This document shows positions 54,672-62,980 of a DNA stretch of 64,000 nucleotides, in pieces (the first letter of the stretch is position 1; every line of letters starts with the position of its first letter). This DNA comes from Roseburia faecis (GTDB taxonomy: Bacteria; Bacillota; Clostridia; Lachnospirales; Lachnospiraceae): NCBI RefSeq assembly GCF_001406815.1, contig NZ_CVRR01000060.1, positions 106,909 through 170,908 on the forward strand, written 5' to 3'. A model generated the notes under the pieces. The model worked only from the letters and a program-made list of their open reading frames with translations, was not told the origin of the DNA and ran no database searches. The position numbers and the translations under genes were made by a program.

Positions 54672-56008
54672 ATTCTCTTTAAAAATACATAGCCGGCCAG
54701 ACACGCGATAAACTCTGTGATCGGGAACGCCCACCAGATCAGCGAAACTCCCATCTGTCCATTTCGGACGAAAATAGAGAAAATGCCTGCCAACGGTAAT
54801 ATAATTACAAGCTGTCTGAGCAGCGAAATCACAAGCGACTCGATGCCTCCGTCCAATGCCTGATAAATTCCCTGATATGCGACATTGACTCCTGCAAAAA
54901 GAAAGCTGATAGAAATAATCCGCATTGCTCCGATAAAATATTCTCTTGACAGCCCTGCGTTAAATAAAGTTGCAAATGCACCCGGGAAAATTTCCGTGAT
55001 CAGCACACCGAGGATCATAAGTGCAATCGTATAAATCAGCCCGTATTTGATTCCATCCTTGATACGCTTTTTGCTTCCCATTCCATAAGAAAAAGCGATG
55101 ATCGGTGTGATCGCATCACGCAGACCAAATGCAAGGAACAACACAAACTGCTGCACTTTATAAAACAATCCATATGCAGTCTGTGCCGACGGGCTGAACT
55201 TTAGGATCAGGTTCATCACATATACCATGATCGACATCAATGCCTGTGCAATGATCGCCGGAAGTCCGATCGAATAAATTTCTTTTATTATCCCGCCCTC
55301 CGGTCTCATGTATTTTGTTCCATGTGCAAACTCTTTATTTAATTTCATATGGAAAATAAAGAGTAATACTGCCGATGCTACCTGTCCGATTACCGTCGCA
55401 TACGCAGCACCTTCTACTCCCATTTCAGGAACAGGTCCAATACCATAAATCATAATTGGATCAAGAATAATATTTACTACTGCCCCCACAACCTGACCGA
55501 TTGTAGAATAAAGTGAACGCCCGGTTGCCTGTAATAACTTTTCAAACAGGGAAAAGAAGATAATTCCAAACGAAATCACGCAGCATATTCGAAGATAACC
55601 TGTTCCCATTGCAATTACTTCCGGATCAACCGTCTGCGATGAAATATAGGCTTTCACTCCGAAAATTCCAAACAACAGACATACCGCATAAATAATTACT
55701 CCAAGAAATAAACTGTTTCCCGCAACTTTTGCTGCTTTTTTGCTGTTTCCCTGTCCAAGTGTCCTCGCAAGAAGTGCATTCGTCCCCACACCGGTTCCGA
55801 TTCCTACTGCAACCATGAGCATCTGCACCGGAAATACCAGCGTAAGTGCATTTAATGCGGCTTCGCTTCCCTCCTTCATGTTTCCGACAAAGGCACTGTC
55901 CACAATATTGTAGACCGCCTGTAATGCCATTGACAAGATCATCGGTATTCCCATCTGCACCATGAGCTTATTGACCGGCATCTCCTTCATCCTGTTACTT
56001 TCTGCCAT
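54644..56008 (-). CDS. MATE-family efflux transporter with replaced C-terminal tail
   Basis: A 454-residue MATE transporter of 12 helices. [36 protein letters not shown] and [19 protein letters not shown] are characteristic. The start at 56008 is favoured by an AGGAGG 11 bases upstream; an ATG nine codons further up has no site. The final eight or so residues come from the adjoining kinase fragment, indicating a deletion that joined the two genes, but the transmembrane core is complete. Confidence 0.88.
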   Translation of the reverse strand: MAESNRMKEMPVNKLMVQMGIPMILSMALQAVYNIVDSAFVGNMKEGSEAALNALTLVFPVQMLMVAVGIGTGVGTNALLARTLGQGNSKKAAKVAGNSLFLGVIIYAVCLLFGIFGVKAYISSQTVDPEVIAMGTGYLRICCVISFGIIFFSLFEKLLQATGRSLYSTIGQVVGAVVNIILDPIMIYGIGPVPEMGVEGAAYATVIGQVASAVLLFIFHMKLNKEFAHGTKYMRPEGGIIKEIYSIGLPAIIAQALMSIMVYVMNLILKFSPSAQTAYGLFYKVQQFVLFLAFGLRDAITPIIAFSYGMGSKKRIKDGIKYGLIYTIALMILGVLITEIFPGAFATLFNAGLSREYFIGAMRIISISFLFAGVNVAYQGIYQALDGGIESLVISLLRQLVIILPLAGIFSIFVRNGQMGVSLIWWAFPITEFIACLAGYVFLKRIWCMKRREK

Positions 56009-56048
56009 CTTAACTGAATCCTCCTTTTTCTGCATAAAAAAAGCATGT

Positions 56049-56155
56049 ACTTATCTCACAAGCTGGACTTACGCTGATAAGCTACACACTTTTTCATGGC
56101 ATCATAAAAATAAAAACGAGCAGCAAAACTGGATTTACGCTCGTTTGCTACTCGT
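56049..56155 (-). other. Twin related hairpins upstream of the MATE gene
   Basis: On the minus strand two structures share GTAGC, five variable bases, then AGCGTAARTCCAGYTT. The five variable bases differ (AAACG and TTATC) yet each is matched downstream by its own complement (CGTTT and GATAA), so the stems vary while the loops are kept. The first (56155-56116) also folds as a 12-bp hairpin followed by TTTTTATTTTT; the second (56085-56049) is followed by seven T just before the transporter gene. They could terminate or attenuate. Confidence 0.55.
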
Positions 56156-56241
56156 TTGAAAATCATTATATTTCTCTTTTTCTAAAAAGTCAAACTAAAC
56201 TTTCTTGTAAAAAATACATAGGATGCTATTTCCATACTCAC

Positions 56242-56451
56242 TTACACGAAAAGCCCGAATACTCTATTCTTTTTCGCATGTGCATCCAACTCCGCCTGTG
56301 TTGTAATCCCTTTTTCAATAGCCCGCGCCTTAATTGCAGGTGGATAATTGTAAAGCTGGTATTTTGCTCCCTGGATTCTAAATAAAACGAGCATAAACGC
56401 TGTATAAAGCAGACTGTACACGATTGCTTCTACTGTAATCCTGATTACCAT
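56242..56451 (-). pseudogene. Membrane protein, truncated after first helix
   Basis: A 69-codon ORF with one membrane helix (VEAIVYSLLYTAFMLVLF) and the conserved QGAKYQLYNYPPAIKARAIE segment. From memory, longer Clostridia proteins begin this way and continue with several more helices; here the frame ends at once after RVFGLFV. A terminator-like hairpin follows. Probably a 3'-truncated gene. Confidence 0.5.
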
Positions 56452-56532
56452 AGTTACGTCTCTCCTTTCAGGTTAGTTATTTCTAACTGTTATTTTAGCA
56501 CAATTTTTACCAACTTGAAAGTCCATTTACTC

Positions 56533-57129
56533 TTATTCCGACTCCATCTCCCCAGTCGCTGCCTCCATAACCGATTCCACCGACACAACCTCCGGTCCGG
56601 CTGCAAATGCTTCCTCTGCATCAGCTGCTTCCATTGGATCCTCACGCTCTTTCTTTTCCTCATCATCCCAAAGCGACTTATACTTTTTGCGTTTTTCCAA
56701 CCGCGCCATCATTCCGGCATTTTTTGCCATCATGTACAGATCCTTATCAAATTCCATCAGCTTTTTCTCATCCTGTGCTGGCACAATGTCTCCATGCATG
56801 ATGCGTCTGGCTACCGTCATGATTTTTCCCATTTCCTCACTGTAGTCTTTCGCAGCCTCGTCCTGCTGCTTTGCCGCAACACTGTTAAACTTGCTTTCCC
56901 ACTGCTCCATAAGCTGATCTACATAATCCTGATATTCATCCTGTTTTTCTGCAACGGCATTATATTGCAAATCCAGAGTGGCTGCCTCATCGGCATACAA
57001 CGTTTTACCGTCCGGTGTGCTTTCCATCCGTTCCTTTAGCTCATTTCGCTGCTTTGACAGTTTGAATTTCTGCTGATTGTATGATTTCAGAACAGAACTG
57101 TAGATTCCTCTTGCCTCTCCTACTTTCAT
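56533..57129 (-). CDS. Uncharacterised coiled-coil protein, paralogue B
   Basis: A 198-residue near twin of the protein at 46320-46913 (same start pattern MKVGEARGIYSSVLKSYNQQ, same acidic tail). The ATG at 57129 follows GGAGG. Differences are scattered conservative substitutions, so both copies appear under selection. Upstream flanks are similar too, including a shared ATTTCATATATCGGA block. Function unknown. Confidence 0.7.
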   Translation of the reverse strand: MKVGEARGIYSSVLKSYNQQKFKLSKQRNELKERMESTPDGKTLYADEAATLDLQYNAVAEKQDEYQDYVDQLMEQWESKFNSVAAKQQDEAAKDYSEEMGKIMTVARRIMHGDIVPAQDEKKLMEFDKDLYMMAKNAGMMARLEKRKKYKSLWDDEEKKEREDPMEAADAEEAFAAGPEVVSVESVMEAATGEMESE

Positions 57130-57199
57130 AATGTCTCCTCCGTGAAATATATCCATTGTTTCCCTTATATTTCATATATCGGATAAATCACATGATTTT

Positions 57200-57786
57200 T
57201 TAATTCACTTTCAATTTCATCTTAATATATTCGCTGACCGCACATAGACCAGCTTTCAGGATTTCGGCATCACAGGCATATCCAATCCTCATGCTGTGCG
57301 ACTGTTCAAAACAGTCCCCTGGCGTGACAAAAGCACCTGTCTGCTTGTACATTTCTTCACAAAACGTATAAGAATCAATGGGCAGATCATTTTTGTTTCC
57401 GGTGTTGCCAGACGGCGAATCTCCTCAATATCAGGAAGATACCCATTTTCCTTTTTAAGATCAATCAACTGCACATCTGCACCATAGGATTCCGGAATAG
57501 AATACAATTGTTGATAGGTCGGTCTGATGCTAATGACTCTCTCTCCCGGCGAAATGAGAGAATAAAACACATGATGATTGGCACCCGTAGCACCATGCGT
57601 GGGGATAATCTCATCCAATTTAATAGTTTTATAAAGCTTGCAGACTCCTGCTTTAAATTCAGGATTTCCCTCAATGTTACCATAAGTTAATCTTTGTTTA
57701 CAAAAATCTTCTAAGAATTTATTCTTATCTTCACTATAAAATCTCCTTTCTTTCCCAATTGCCACCAAAAAGAAAAAAGTATCCAA
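57200..57786 (-). pseudogene. PLP aminotransferase (class I/II) with core deletion
   Basis: The 5' part reads LTYGNIEGNPEFKAGVCK, IIPTHGATGANHHVFYSL and YGADVQLIDLKKENGYLP, an aminotransferase fold type I up to the substrate-binding region. After METKMICP the frame is lost; in another frame the C-terminus EMYKQTGAFVTPGDCFEQ, HSMRIGYACDAEILKAG resumes to a stop at 57200. Roughly 150 residues including the PLP lysine are missing. It was probably similar to capreomycidine-synthase-like or ordinary amino acid aminotransferases. Confidence 0.85.
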
Positions 57787-58313
57787 GGCATCGCCTTATA
57801 GCACATTTTTAATGCGCTGTACCTACGGCGGTGTCCTGAACACCTTTCATTTAATCGCTGCCCGGTGGCAACGATAAGTGTTATATTTAATTCATATTTA
57901 TTTTATGTTGTAAACTACATTTTGTCAACAGCGCATCACTATCACCGCCTACTCGGGAGTTTGACAGTTGAATAATAGAAAAAGTACTTGCAGGCCTTAT
58001 AAAACCTGCTTTTTTTGCGTCAAATTTTATGTTTTTATATATGTTATTTTCTGTTATTGTATTGTATAATAAGAAGGTGTTGCATATGCATCTTCATATA
58101 TCAAAATCCAAAAATGCAGAGTCCTTTTATATCTGCAAAGGGAAGGAATAAATTACTATACTTCAAAACAACGGCAAAAATCGCTGAACCCCAGTAAAAT
58201 CAATGGATACAGCGATTTTTTCTTCTAATAACTGTCAAAGACAGGAATATATTCTTGTATGATTGCACAGTCAATAAGCATTATATAATAATTCCCTGCT
58301 TGGTTTTTTTGTT
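57787..58313. other. Gene-free stretch with two hairpins
   Basis: No convincing coding region. At 57990-58016 GCAGG...CCTGC followed by seven T reads as a plus-strand terminator. At 58176-58221 AAAAATCGCTG pairs with CAGCGATTTTTT, a bidirectional terminator just past the end of the ABC cassette. Confidence 0.7.
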
Positions 58314-58955
58314 TTAATGAACTTTCGTTATTGCTCCGGCATCCATCTCGTACACCTCATCACAGAGAATTTCTATATCCAGTGGATTATGACTCGCTAC
58401 GAGGATGGTTGTCCCTTCTTCTTTTAATTGAACCAGAAGCTTCCGCATATCCTCCACGCCATGTTTATCCAGACCGTTCATCGGCTCATCCAAAATGAGG
58501 ATGTCCGGACTTTCCATAATTGCCTGTGCAATTCCAAGTCGCTGACGCATGCCGAGGGAAAATTTCCCCACCTTCTTCTTATCTTCCGGATCAAGCCCCA
58601 CGAGCCGGATGCTCTCTTTTATCTTCTCATCTGTGATTTTCTTCTGCAGACGCGCAAGAAGCTTCAGGTTCTGAAAGCCTGAATAATCCCGCAGAAAACC
58701 CGGATGTTCAATAATAATTCCAATTCCCTGTGGGATATCCACATCCTTCCCCACCTGTTTGCCACGAACCAGGATTTTCCCCGCATCCGGCAGGACAAAA
58801 CCACAGATGCTTTTAAAAAGAACTGTCTTGCCGCTTCCGTTCCTTCCGATGATTCCATATATTTTTCCGGGTGTGACAGAAAGGCTCACATGGTCCAGAA
58901 CCGTCTGTTCCCCGAACCTTTTTACGACATCCTGTATTTCTATCAAATTTTCCAT
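58314..58955 (-). CDS. ABC transporter ATPase (bacitracin/lantibiotic-type)
   Basis: A 213-residue ATPase, short like BcrA/NisF-type immunity ATPases. Walker A GRNGSGKTVLFK, Q-loop IIEHPGFLRDYSG, signature FSLGMRQRLGIAQAI, Walker B LILDEPMNGLDKHG and switch SHNPLD are complete. Last gene of the 62.4-58.3 kb cassette; 32 bases after the second membrane subunit. Confidence 0.93.
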   Translation of the reverse strand: MENLIEIQDVVKRFGEQTVLDHVSLSVTPGKIYGIIGRNGSGKTVLFKSICGFVLPDAGKILVRGKQVGKDVDIPQGIGIIIEHPGFLRDYSGFQNLKLLARLQKKITDEKIKESIRLVGLDPEDKKKVGKFSLGMRQRLGIAQAIMESPDILILDEPMNGLDKHGVEDMRKLLVQLKEEGTTILVASHNPLDIEILCDEVYEMDAGAITKVH

Positions 58956-58987
58956 TCTCTAAATCCTCTCTGCCTTCAGCAAATGTT

Positions 58988-59809
58988 CTATAAGCCTGAC
59001 TCAATAGCGTCAAGTGTGTATGTCTTCGATTTTTTCATAATGATAAATCCGGTCACCAGAATAATTGCGATTTCAACCGCAAGAATATACCACAGCGGAA
59101 CTGCATCATCGCTCCTTAAATAAGCATAGGTGGTCGTCCAGTGCAGTGGTGACAGAACTCTGAGCTTAGGCAGCCTCACCACATCAATCATATTGGAAAA
59201 AACAATCCAGCCAATGGCCACTGCTGATCCATATATTCTGCTCCCAAGCATGTTTCCAAGAAAGACAACAAGACCAAGCAGCGTACCCACAAGTACATTC
59301 AGTCCGTAGGTAATCAGACAGGCAGCAAGTGGCGTATAGGCTTCCACGATTTCCTTGTGCATCACCACTCCGGCCAGTCCGTTATTTTCTGCACACATCC
59401 GGATAATACCGCCCCAGTCCGTAGAAAATCCGACCTGCGGAATGAGTACCAGAACTGTCGTCAGTGCAGTCCACAGAAAATATACCAGATTCGCGGCAAC
59501 AATGTAGGCAAGCTGTCCGGCAAACCAGCGCAGCCGCCCTGTCCTCACCAGAACAAACATCTGCTGGTCATCCATAAACGGGGCATTACAAAACAATAAA
59601 ACCACCCCAAAATAAAAAAGCATCCGCGTTATTCCGTCATCCATCTGAAAAGCGAAAAAATATGGTGTCACCGCTAGTCCCACATCCTGCGCATACTGCC
59701 TTAAATAATCTTCCCGGATAAATGTGAAAACCAAAACGGACAAAAAGACGATGAATACCCGGTAGCTGCTTTTCCACTTTCTGAAATTGTTACACATACT
59801 CCTAAGCAT
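58988..59809 (-). CDS. ABC-type membrane subunit, cassette gene 5
   Basis: A 273-residue protein with six or so helices (FIVFLSVLVFTFIREDY, LFYFGVVLLFCNAPFM, LVYFLWTALTTVLVLI and others). It starts 8 bases before the end of the preceding membrane gene, so they are translationally coupled. Fits the ABC-2 permease type of bacteriocin immunity exporters although no short motif proves it. Likely partner of the ATPase. Confidence 0.75.
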   Translation of the reverse strand: MLRSMCNNFRKWKSSYRVFIVFLSVLVFTFIREDYLRQYAQDVGLAVTPYFFAFQMDDGITRMLFYFGVVLLFCNAPFMDDQQMFVLVRTGRLRWFAGQLAYIVAANLVYFLWTALTTVLVLIPQVGFSTDWGGIIRMCAENNGLAGVVMHKEIVEAYTPLAACLITYGLNVLVGTLLGLVVFLGNMLGSRIYGSAVAIGWIVFSNMIDVVRLPKLRVLSPLHWTTTYAYLRSDDAVPLWYILAVEIAIILVTGFIIMKKSKTYTLDAIESGL

Positions 59810-60563
59810 TTTCCATCCTCCTTATAATCTGCCTTGCCGCAATCTTCCACAAAACAAAGTAGATACAGCCTGTATACGCCAGAGCATAAAGCATCTGCCA
59901 GATTCCTCCCCCCAGAAATTCCGCATTGCCAAAGTATACCCATGCCGGCAGAATTGGTCCCAGCTCCAGCGGAGCATATTTATTGGACAGGCAGATGACC
60001 ATGTAATAAATAAGAATGGGCATTGCCGTCCCGACAAATATATTGGGAATACATGCCGTCACCGTCATCGCCAATCCTGCGAGAACCGCACCCAGCAGGG
60101 ACAGTAGCAGAGCATTCCAGATATTCTGGATAAAGTAAGCATGATTCTGCGAAAACATAGCATAAAACGAGCCTTTTATCGGCCAAAGCGTAAAAATCAT
60201 GAGCAGTTCATACAATGCCATACCGCCAAGCATGCTTGCACAGCCGCCAAGGGCTGCAGAAAAAAGATGCCCCCTGATATACTTTTTTGCATCACCTCTT
60301 ACGACTGCGTATCTGGTAAAACCACTGTTACAGTCCTCACAGTAACTGAGACCTCCGCCAATCACGCAGAGCAGATAAAACAGGATAATGAACCCGGAAC
60401 TGGATACGACGGAAAAAGCATCCTGCAGATTCGCAGAATCCCCGTCTGAGCGGATAAAAGCAATTCCGCTCATATACAGTGTCAGTGCCATTCCAAGTGT
60501 GCAGATATATATTTTTCGATTCTGAAACATGCGAAGTACATTTGTTGTAAAATACCGGTTCAT
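59802..60563 (-). CDS. ABC-type membrane subunit, cassette gene 4
   Basis: A 253-residue membrane protein of ABC-2 permease appearance: an initial amphipathic segment, YICTLGMALTLYMSGIAF, GFIILFYLLCVIGGGLSYCE, LFSAALGGCASMLGGMALY and further helices. GFTRYAVVRGDAKKYIRG resembles the coupling region between helices. Coupled to the next membrane subunit. Sequence recognition of the family is weak; the call rests on topology and neighbours. Confidence 0.75.
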   Translation of the reverse strand: MNRYFTTNVLRMFQNRKIYICTLGMALTLYMSGIAFIRSDGDSANLQDAFSVVSSSGFIILFYLLCVIGGGLSYCEDCNSGFTRYAVVRGDAKKYIRGHLFSAALGGCASMLGGMALYELLMIFTLWPIKGSFYAMFSQNHAYFIQNIWNALLLSLLGAVLAGLAMTVTACIPNIFVGTAMPILIYYMVICLSNKYAPLELGPILPAWVYFGNAEFLGGGIWQMLYALAYTGCIYFVLWKIAARQIIRRMENA

Positions 60564-60575
60564 ATTTCTCCCCCC

Positions 60576-61769
60576 TCATTTGGTCTGCAGAACTTCACCT
60601 GTATAGGCATCATAAATAGCTATATATTTCTCTTCGGAATCATAATTCACCTCACCATAGTGAGTGACTGTCTGCGAATAATAACATGCCCATACCGGAC
60701 ACATATGGTACAATTCCGTTTCTTTATCGTAAACCGGCAGATATTCCAGCGAAACCTCCGACAGCTTCATTTCACCGGTTTCCTCCTTTGACTTCATCAT
60801 CTCTACCTGTTTTTCTATAATGTCCGCCGGACGAAGAATCTCCTGTTCGGTTCCCATTTTCTCCAGCTCATACGTTGGTGCAGACTGAAAATATGCAATT
60901 CCATCCCTGTCTACACTTACTTCACACACGCTTGAACGGAAAGTGGTATCGTTTGTAAGTTTTCCATCCCCCGGATCATATCTAAGACCCGGAATGCCAA
61001 AGTAATCCTGATAAAGAAATATCGCATACGAGAAATTCCTATTTTCTTCTTCCTCCGGTGTGTGATTGTCGAATTTATCAAGATCCAGCCATGATATTCT
61101 CTTATTCTTTTCATCCAGTGTATAGCAGTCCACTGTATCACTGACCTGAATTCCCATTTTTTCTGCATAATCCACTGCCAGCTGTTCACTCTCTTTTATC
61201 GAACCGAACGCCAGCTCTCTGCCGGTTTTGTACAGTTCTCTGTTGTCTCCCTTATAATCTCCGCAGAAGTCTGACTGATTTAAGGAAACATACCCGCGTT
61301 CAGTTGAATAACTAAATCTGTCCGGTAAAACATAAACATTGTCCTCATGATTTGAAATCTCTACATAATAAATTTTTTCCCCTTCACTGTTCCTGTAACA
61401 CTCTACATCCTTCTCCTCATATTTCCACCCTGCTTCGTTCATCATTTTCTGAATCAGCTCATGTGCCTCTTCTTCTGATTCTGTATAATTTTTTTCTGTC
61501 GCATACCAGTCGGAAAGCTTCCATTCCGAAAGCCCCCATAACCGGACATCTGCATCTACCATTAACAGATCATCCACCTGACAGGTCAGATGATCTGGAA
61601 TTTTCTCAACATCATCTGTATCAAACTCTGTAAGCTCCTGTTTGGCGACCCCCTCCATCTGATTCTGGTGCTCTGTGCCATTCTGCTCGGGAAACTCCGT
61701 TGGCGCACAGGCTGTCAGAACAAGACAGGCACTTGTCAGCATAATAACTGCACAATTTTTTCTTCCCAT
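60576..61769 (-). CDS. Lipoprotein of the ABC/peptide cassette
   Basis: A 397-residue lipoprotein. The start MGRKNCAVIMLTSACLVLTA at 61769 follows a strong GGAGG; the lipobox LTAC has its cysteine at residue 21. The mature part is acidic, with alternating Tyr/Glu segments and a final domain (YHMCPVWACYYS, YIAIYDAYTGEVLQ) recalling PepSY-like or DUF repeats. It should sit on the outer face of the cytoplasmic membrane. In such cassettes a lipoprotein often binds or neutralises the secreted peptide, but its role here is inferred. Confidence 0.8.
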   Translation of the reverse strand: MGRKNCAVIMLTSACLVLTACAPTEFPEQNGTEHQNQMEGVAKQELTEFDTDDVEKIPDHLTCQVDDLLMVDADVRLWGLSEWKLSDWYATEKNYTESEEEAHELIQKMMNEAGWKYEEKDVECYRNSEGEKIYYVEISNHEDNVYVLPDRFSYSTERGYVSLNQSDFCGDYKGDNRELYKTGRELAFGSIKESEQLAVDYAEKMGIQVSDTVDCYTLDEKNKRISWLDLDKFDNHTPEEEENRNFSYAIFLYQDYFGIPGLRYDPGDGKLTNDTTFRSSVCEVSVDRDGIAYFQSAPTYELEKMGTEQEILRPADIIEKQVEMMKSKEETGEMKLSEVSLEYLPVYDKETELYHMCPVWACYYSQTVTHYGEVNYDSEEKYIAIYDAYTGEVLQTK

Positions 61770-61788
61770 CTTTCTTTCCCCCTCCAAT

Positions 61789-61818
61789 AAGCAGATGCGC
61801 CAAATGCCGCATCTGCTT
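61789..61818 (-). other. Hairpin between secreted-protein and lipoprotein genes
   Basis: AAGCAGATGCG and CGCATCTGCTT form a perfect 11-bp stem with an 8-base loop, right after the secreted-protein stop and just before the lipoprotein ribosome site. There is no T-run. It may be an mRNA-stabilising or processing element that lets the first gene be expressed more than the rest. Confidence 0.7.
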
Positions 61819-61829
61819 ATCATAACTTC

Positions 61830-62219
61830 TTATGGTTCCCAAGTTCCTCCTACTGAAACCGTAATTCCACCGTTTGATGAAGGATTATAACCATATAAAC
61901 TTACATTTTCATCTTTTTTTACCGTTTTATTGTAAATAACTGTACACGTTCCTAAGCCTCTTTGTTCAGTATACTCCGCTGTAAATCCCTTATCTGCTAC
62001 ATGTGTACGGTACTTAATTGAGGCAGACGGATAATTCATTTCCGTAACATGCACAGATGCATAGGCTGTACTTCCAGTTTTTGCTTTATAGGCTGTATTT
62101 TGAACATTTTCCGGCATGAGACCAAATGAATATCCATAGGTTGCTGCCATAACGCTTGTTGTTGAAAACATGGTTAACACTAACCCTAAGCAAAGTGCTT
62201 TTTTTAATTTGTTTTTCAT
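61830..62219 (-). CDS. Secreted protein with signal peptide, 129 aa
   Basis: The start MKNKLKKALCLGLVLTMFST at 62219 follows AGGAGG. A classical signal peptide ends after about residue 25-26 (VMAA). The mature part, about 104 residues, is rich in Tyr, Ser, Thr and Gly with one cysteine, has alternating beta-like segments (TAYASVHVTEMNYPSASIKY, TAEYTEQRGLGTCTVIYN) and ends GGITVSVGGTWEP. It loosely resembles small secreted proteins such as DUF2712 or lactococcin-972-like ones, but no family is certain. First structural gene after the AgrD-like peptide. Confidence 0.75.
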   Translation of the reverse strand: MKNKLKKALCLGLVLTMFSTTSVMAATYGYSFGLMPENVQNTAYKAKTGSTAYASVHVTEMNYPSASIKYRTHVADKGFTAEYTEQRGLGTCTVIYNKTVKKDENVSLYGYNPSSNGGITVSVGGTWEP

Positions 62220-62276
62220 TGTTATTTCCTCCTGTAAAGTACGTTTTTCCACAAAAATTTTTACCAATTTCATTCT

Positions 62277-62429
62277 TTACTTCTTTTCATGTTTTATCAA
62301 ATAGATTTTCCTCAGTCCTTCCGGCTCCTTAGTCTGATAATTATACCAATCTGAGCTTTCAGATACGGATGCAATTGCCACTGTTTTTACAAGTGACGCA
62401 AATACCTCTGCAAATTTCTTACCTTTCAT
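62277..62429 (-). CDS. AgrD-like cyclic-lactone autoinducer peptide precursor
   Basis: A 50-codon ORF with GGAAGG seven bases upstream. The N-terminus MKGKKFAEVFASLVKTVAIA is an amphipathic leader; the core SSDWYNYQ is followed by TKEPEGLRKI, matching the C-terminal recognition tail of AgrD precursors (short aromatic core, then x-K-x-P-x-x-L). Serine 26 stands where the ring-forming cysteine is usually found, suggesting a lactone rather than a thiolactone. No AgrB-type protease or AgrC kinase is visible. Followed 57 bases later by the secreted protein. Confidence 0.6.
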   Translation of the reverse strand: MKGKKFAEVFASLVKTVAIASVSESSDWYNYQTKEPEGLRKIYLIKHEKK

Positions 62430-62980
62430 CTGACATCCTTCCTATTCTGTCAAGCCTAAATCTATTGATTTTACTGGCTTTGACGATATTTATTTACCTC
62501 AAAACAAGAGCCGGGAGTGATGGATATCGTAGTATCTTGTACCGAATAGCTGATTAATGGGTACACTTCTTAAAGCATCCCTGTTGTTTGCTTTATAAAG
62601 GCTATTTTCCCTCTGATCAACTATGATGATGAACCTTCCGTGTCTAAGGGGATCATATCCCAACTTCCTTCGTTCCACCTACCATACACTGAGTGCCAGC
62701 CAAGCTCCTAGACGGGGTCATGCCCCATGGAAAATACCGTTGCCGGCTACAGCTCTTGTTTTTCTGTTTGATTGTTACTGACCTGCGTTCAACTGTCATG
62801 ATACTGATTTACTCAGTGGACGCTACACCACTACAGCCTTCCGTTGGTCTTTGTGCTGATGTAGTGCATTTCACACTCCCATCTGATTTACGGGTTTCTT
62901 TTCCAGAACCCTGTCCAGTCTCCAATGCCTTCCATCAGCCACTCGACAGAGTTCTGGAGTTACTTCTTTTATTTTATTTG
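62430..62980 (-). other. Non-coding flank of the IS110 element, candidate bridge-RNA region
   Basis: About 550 bases with no protein-like frame. It lies between the IS110 transposase stop and the AgrD-like gene. The part near the transposase (roughly 62560-62980) contains several short inverted segments and is the expected place for the structured guide (bridge) RNA of IS110-group elements that carry it downstream of the transposase. The border between element and host sequence cannot be fixed here. Confidence 0.35.

Noticed and set aside
56049..56155. Known guanidine-type (mini-ykkC) riboswitch
   Set aside because: Two hairpins before a transporter suggested it, but the conserved loop AGCGTAARTCCAG does not match the ACGR loops of that class.
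62369..62557. 62-codon plus-strand frame near the AgrD-like gene
   Set aside because: Hydrophobic stretch antisense to the peptide gene and to non-coding sequence, with no ribosome site.
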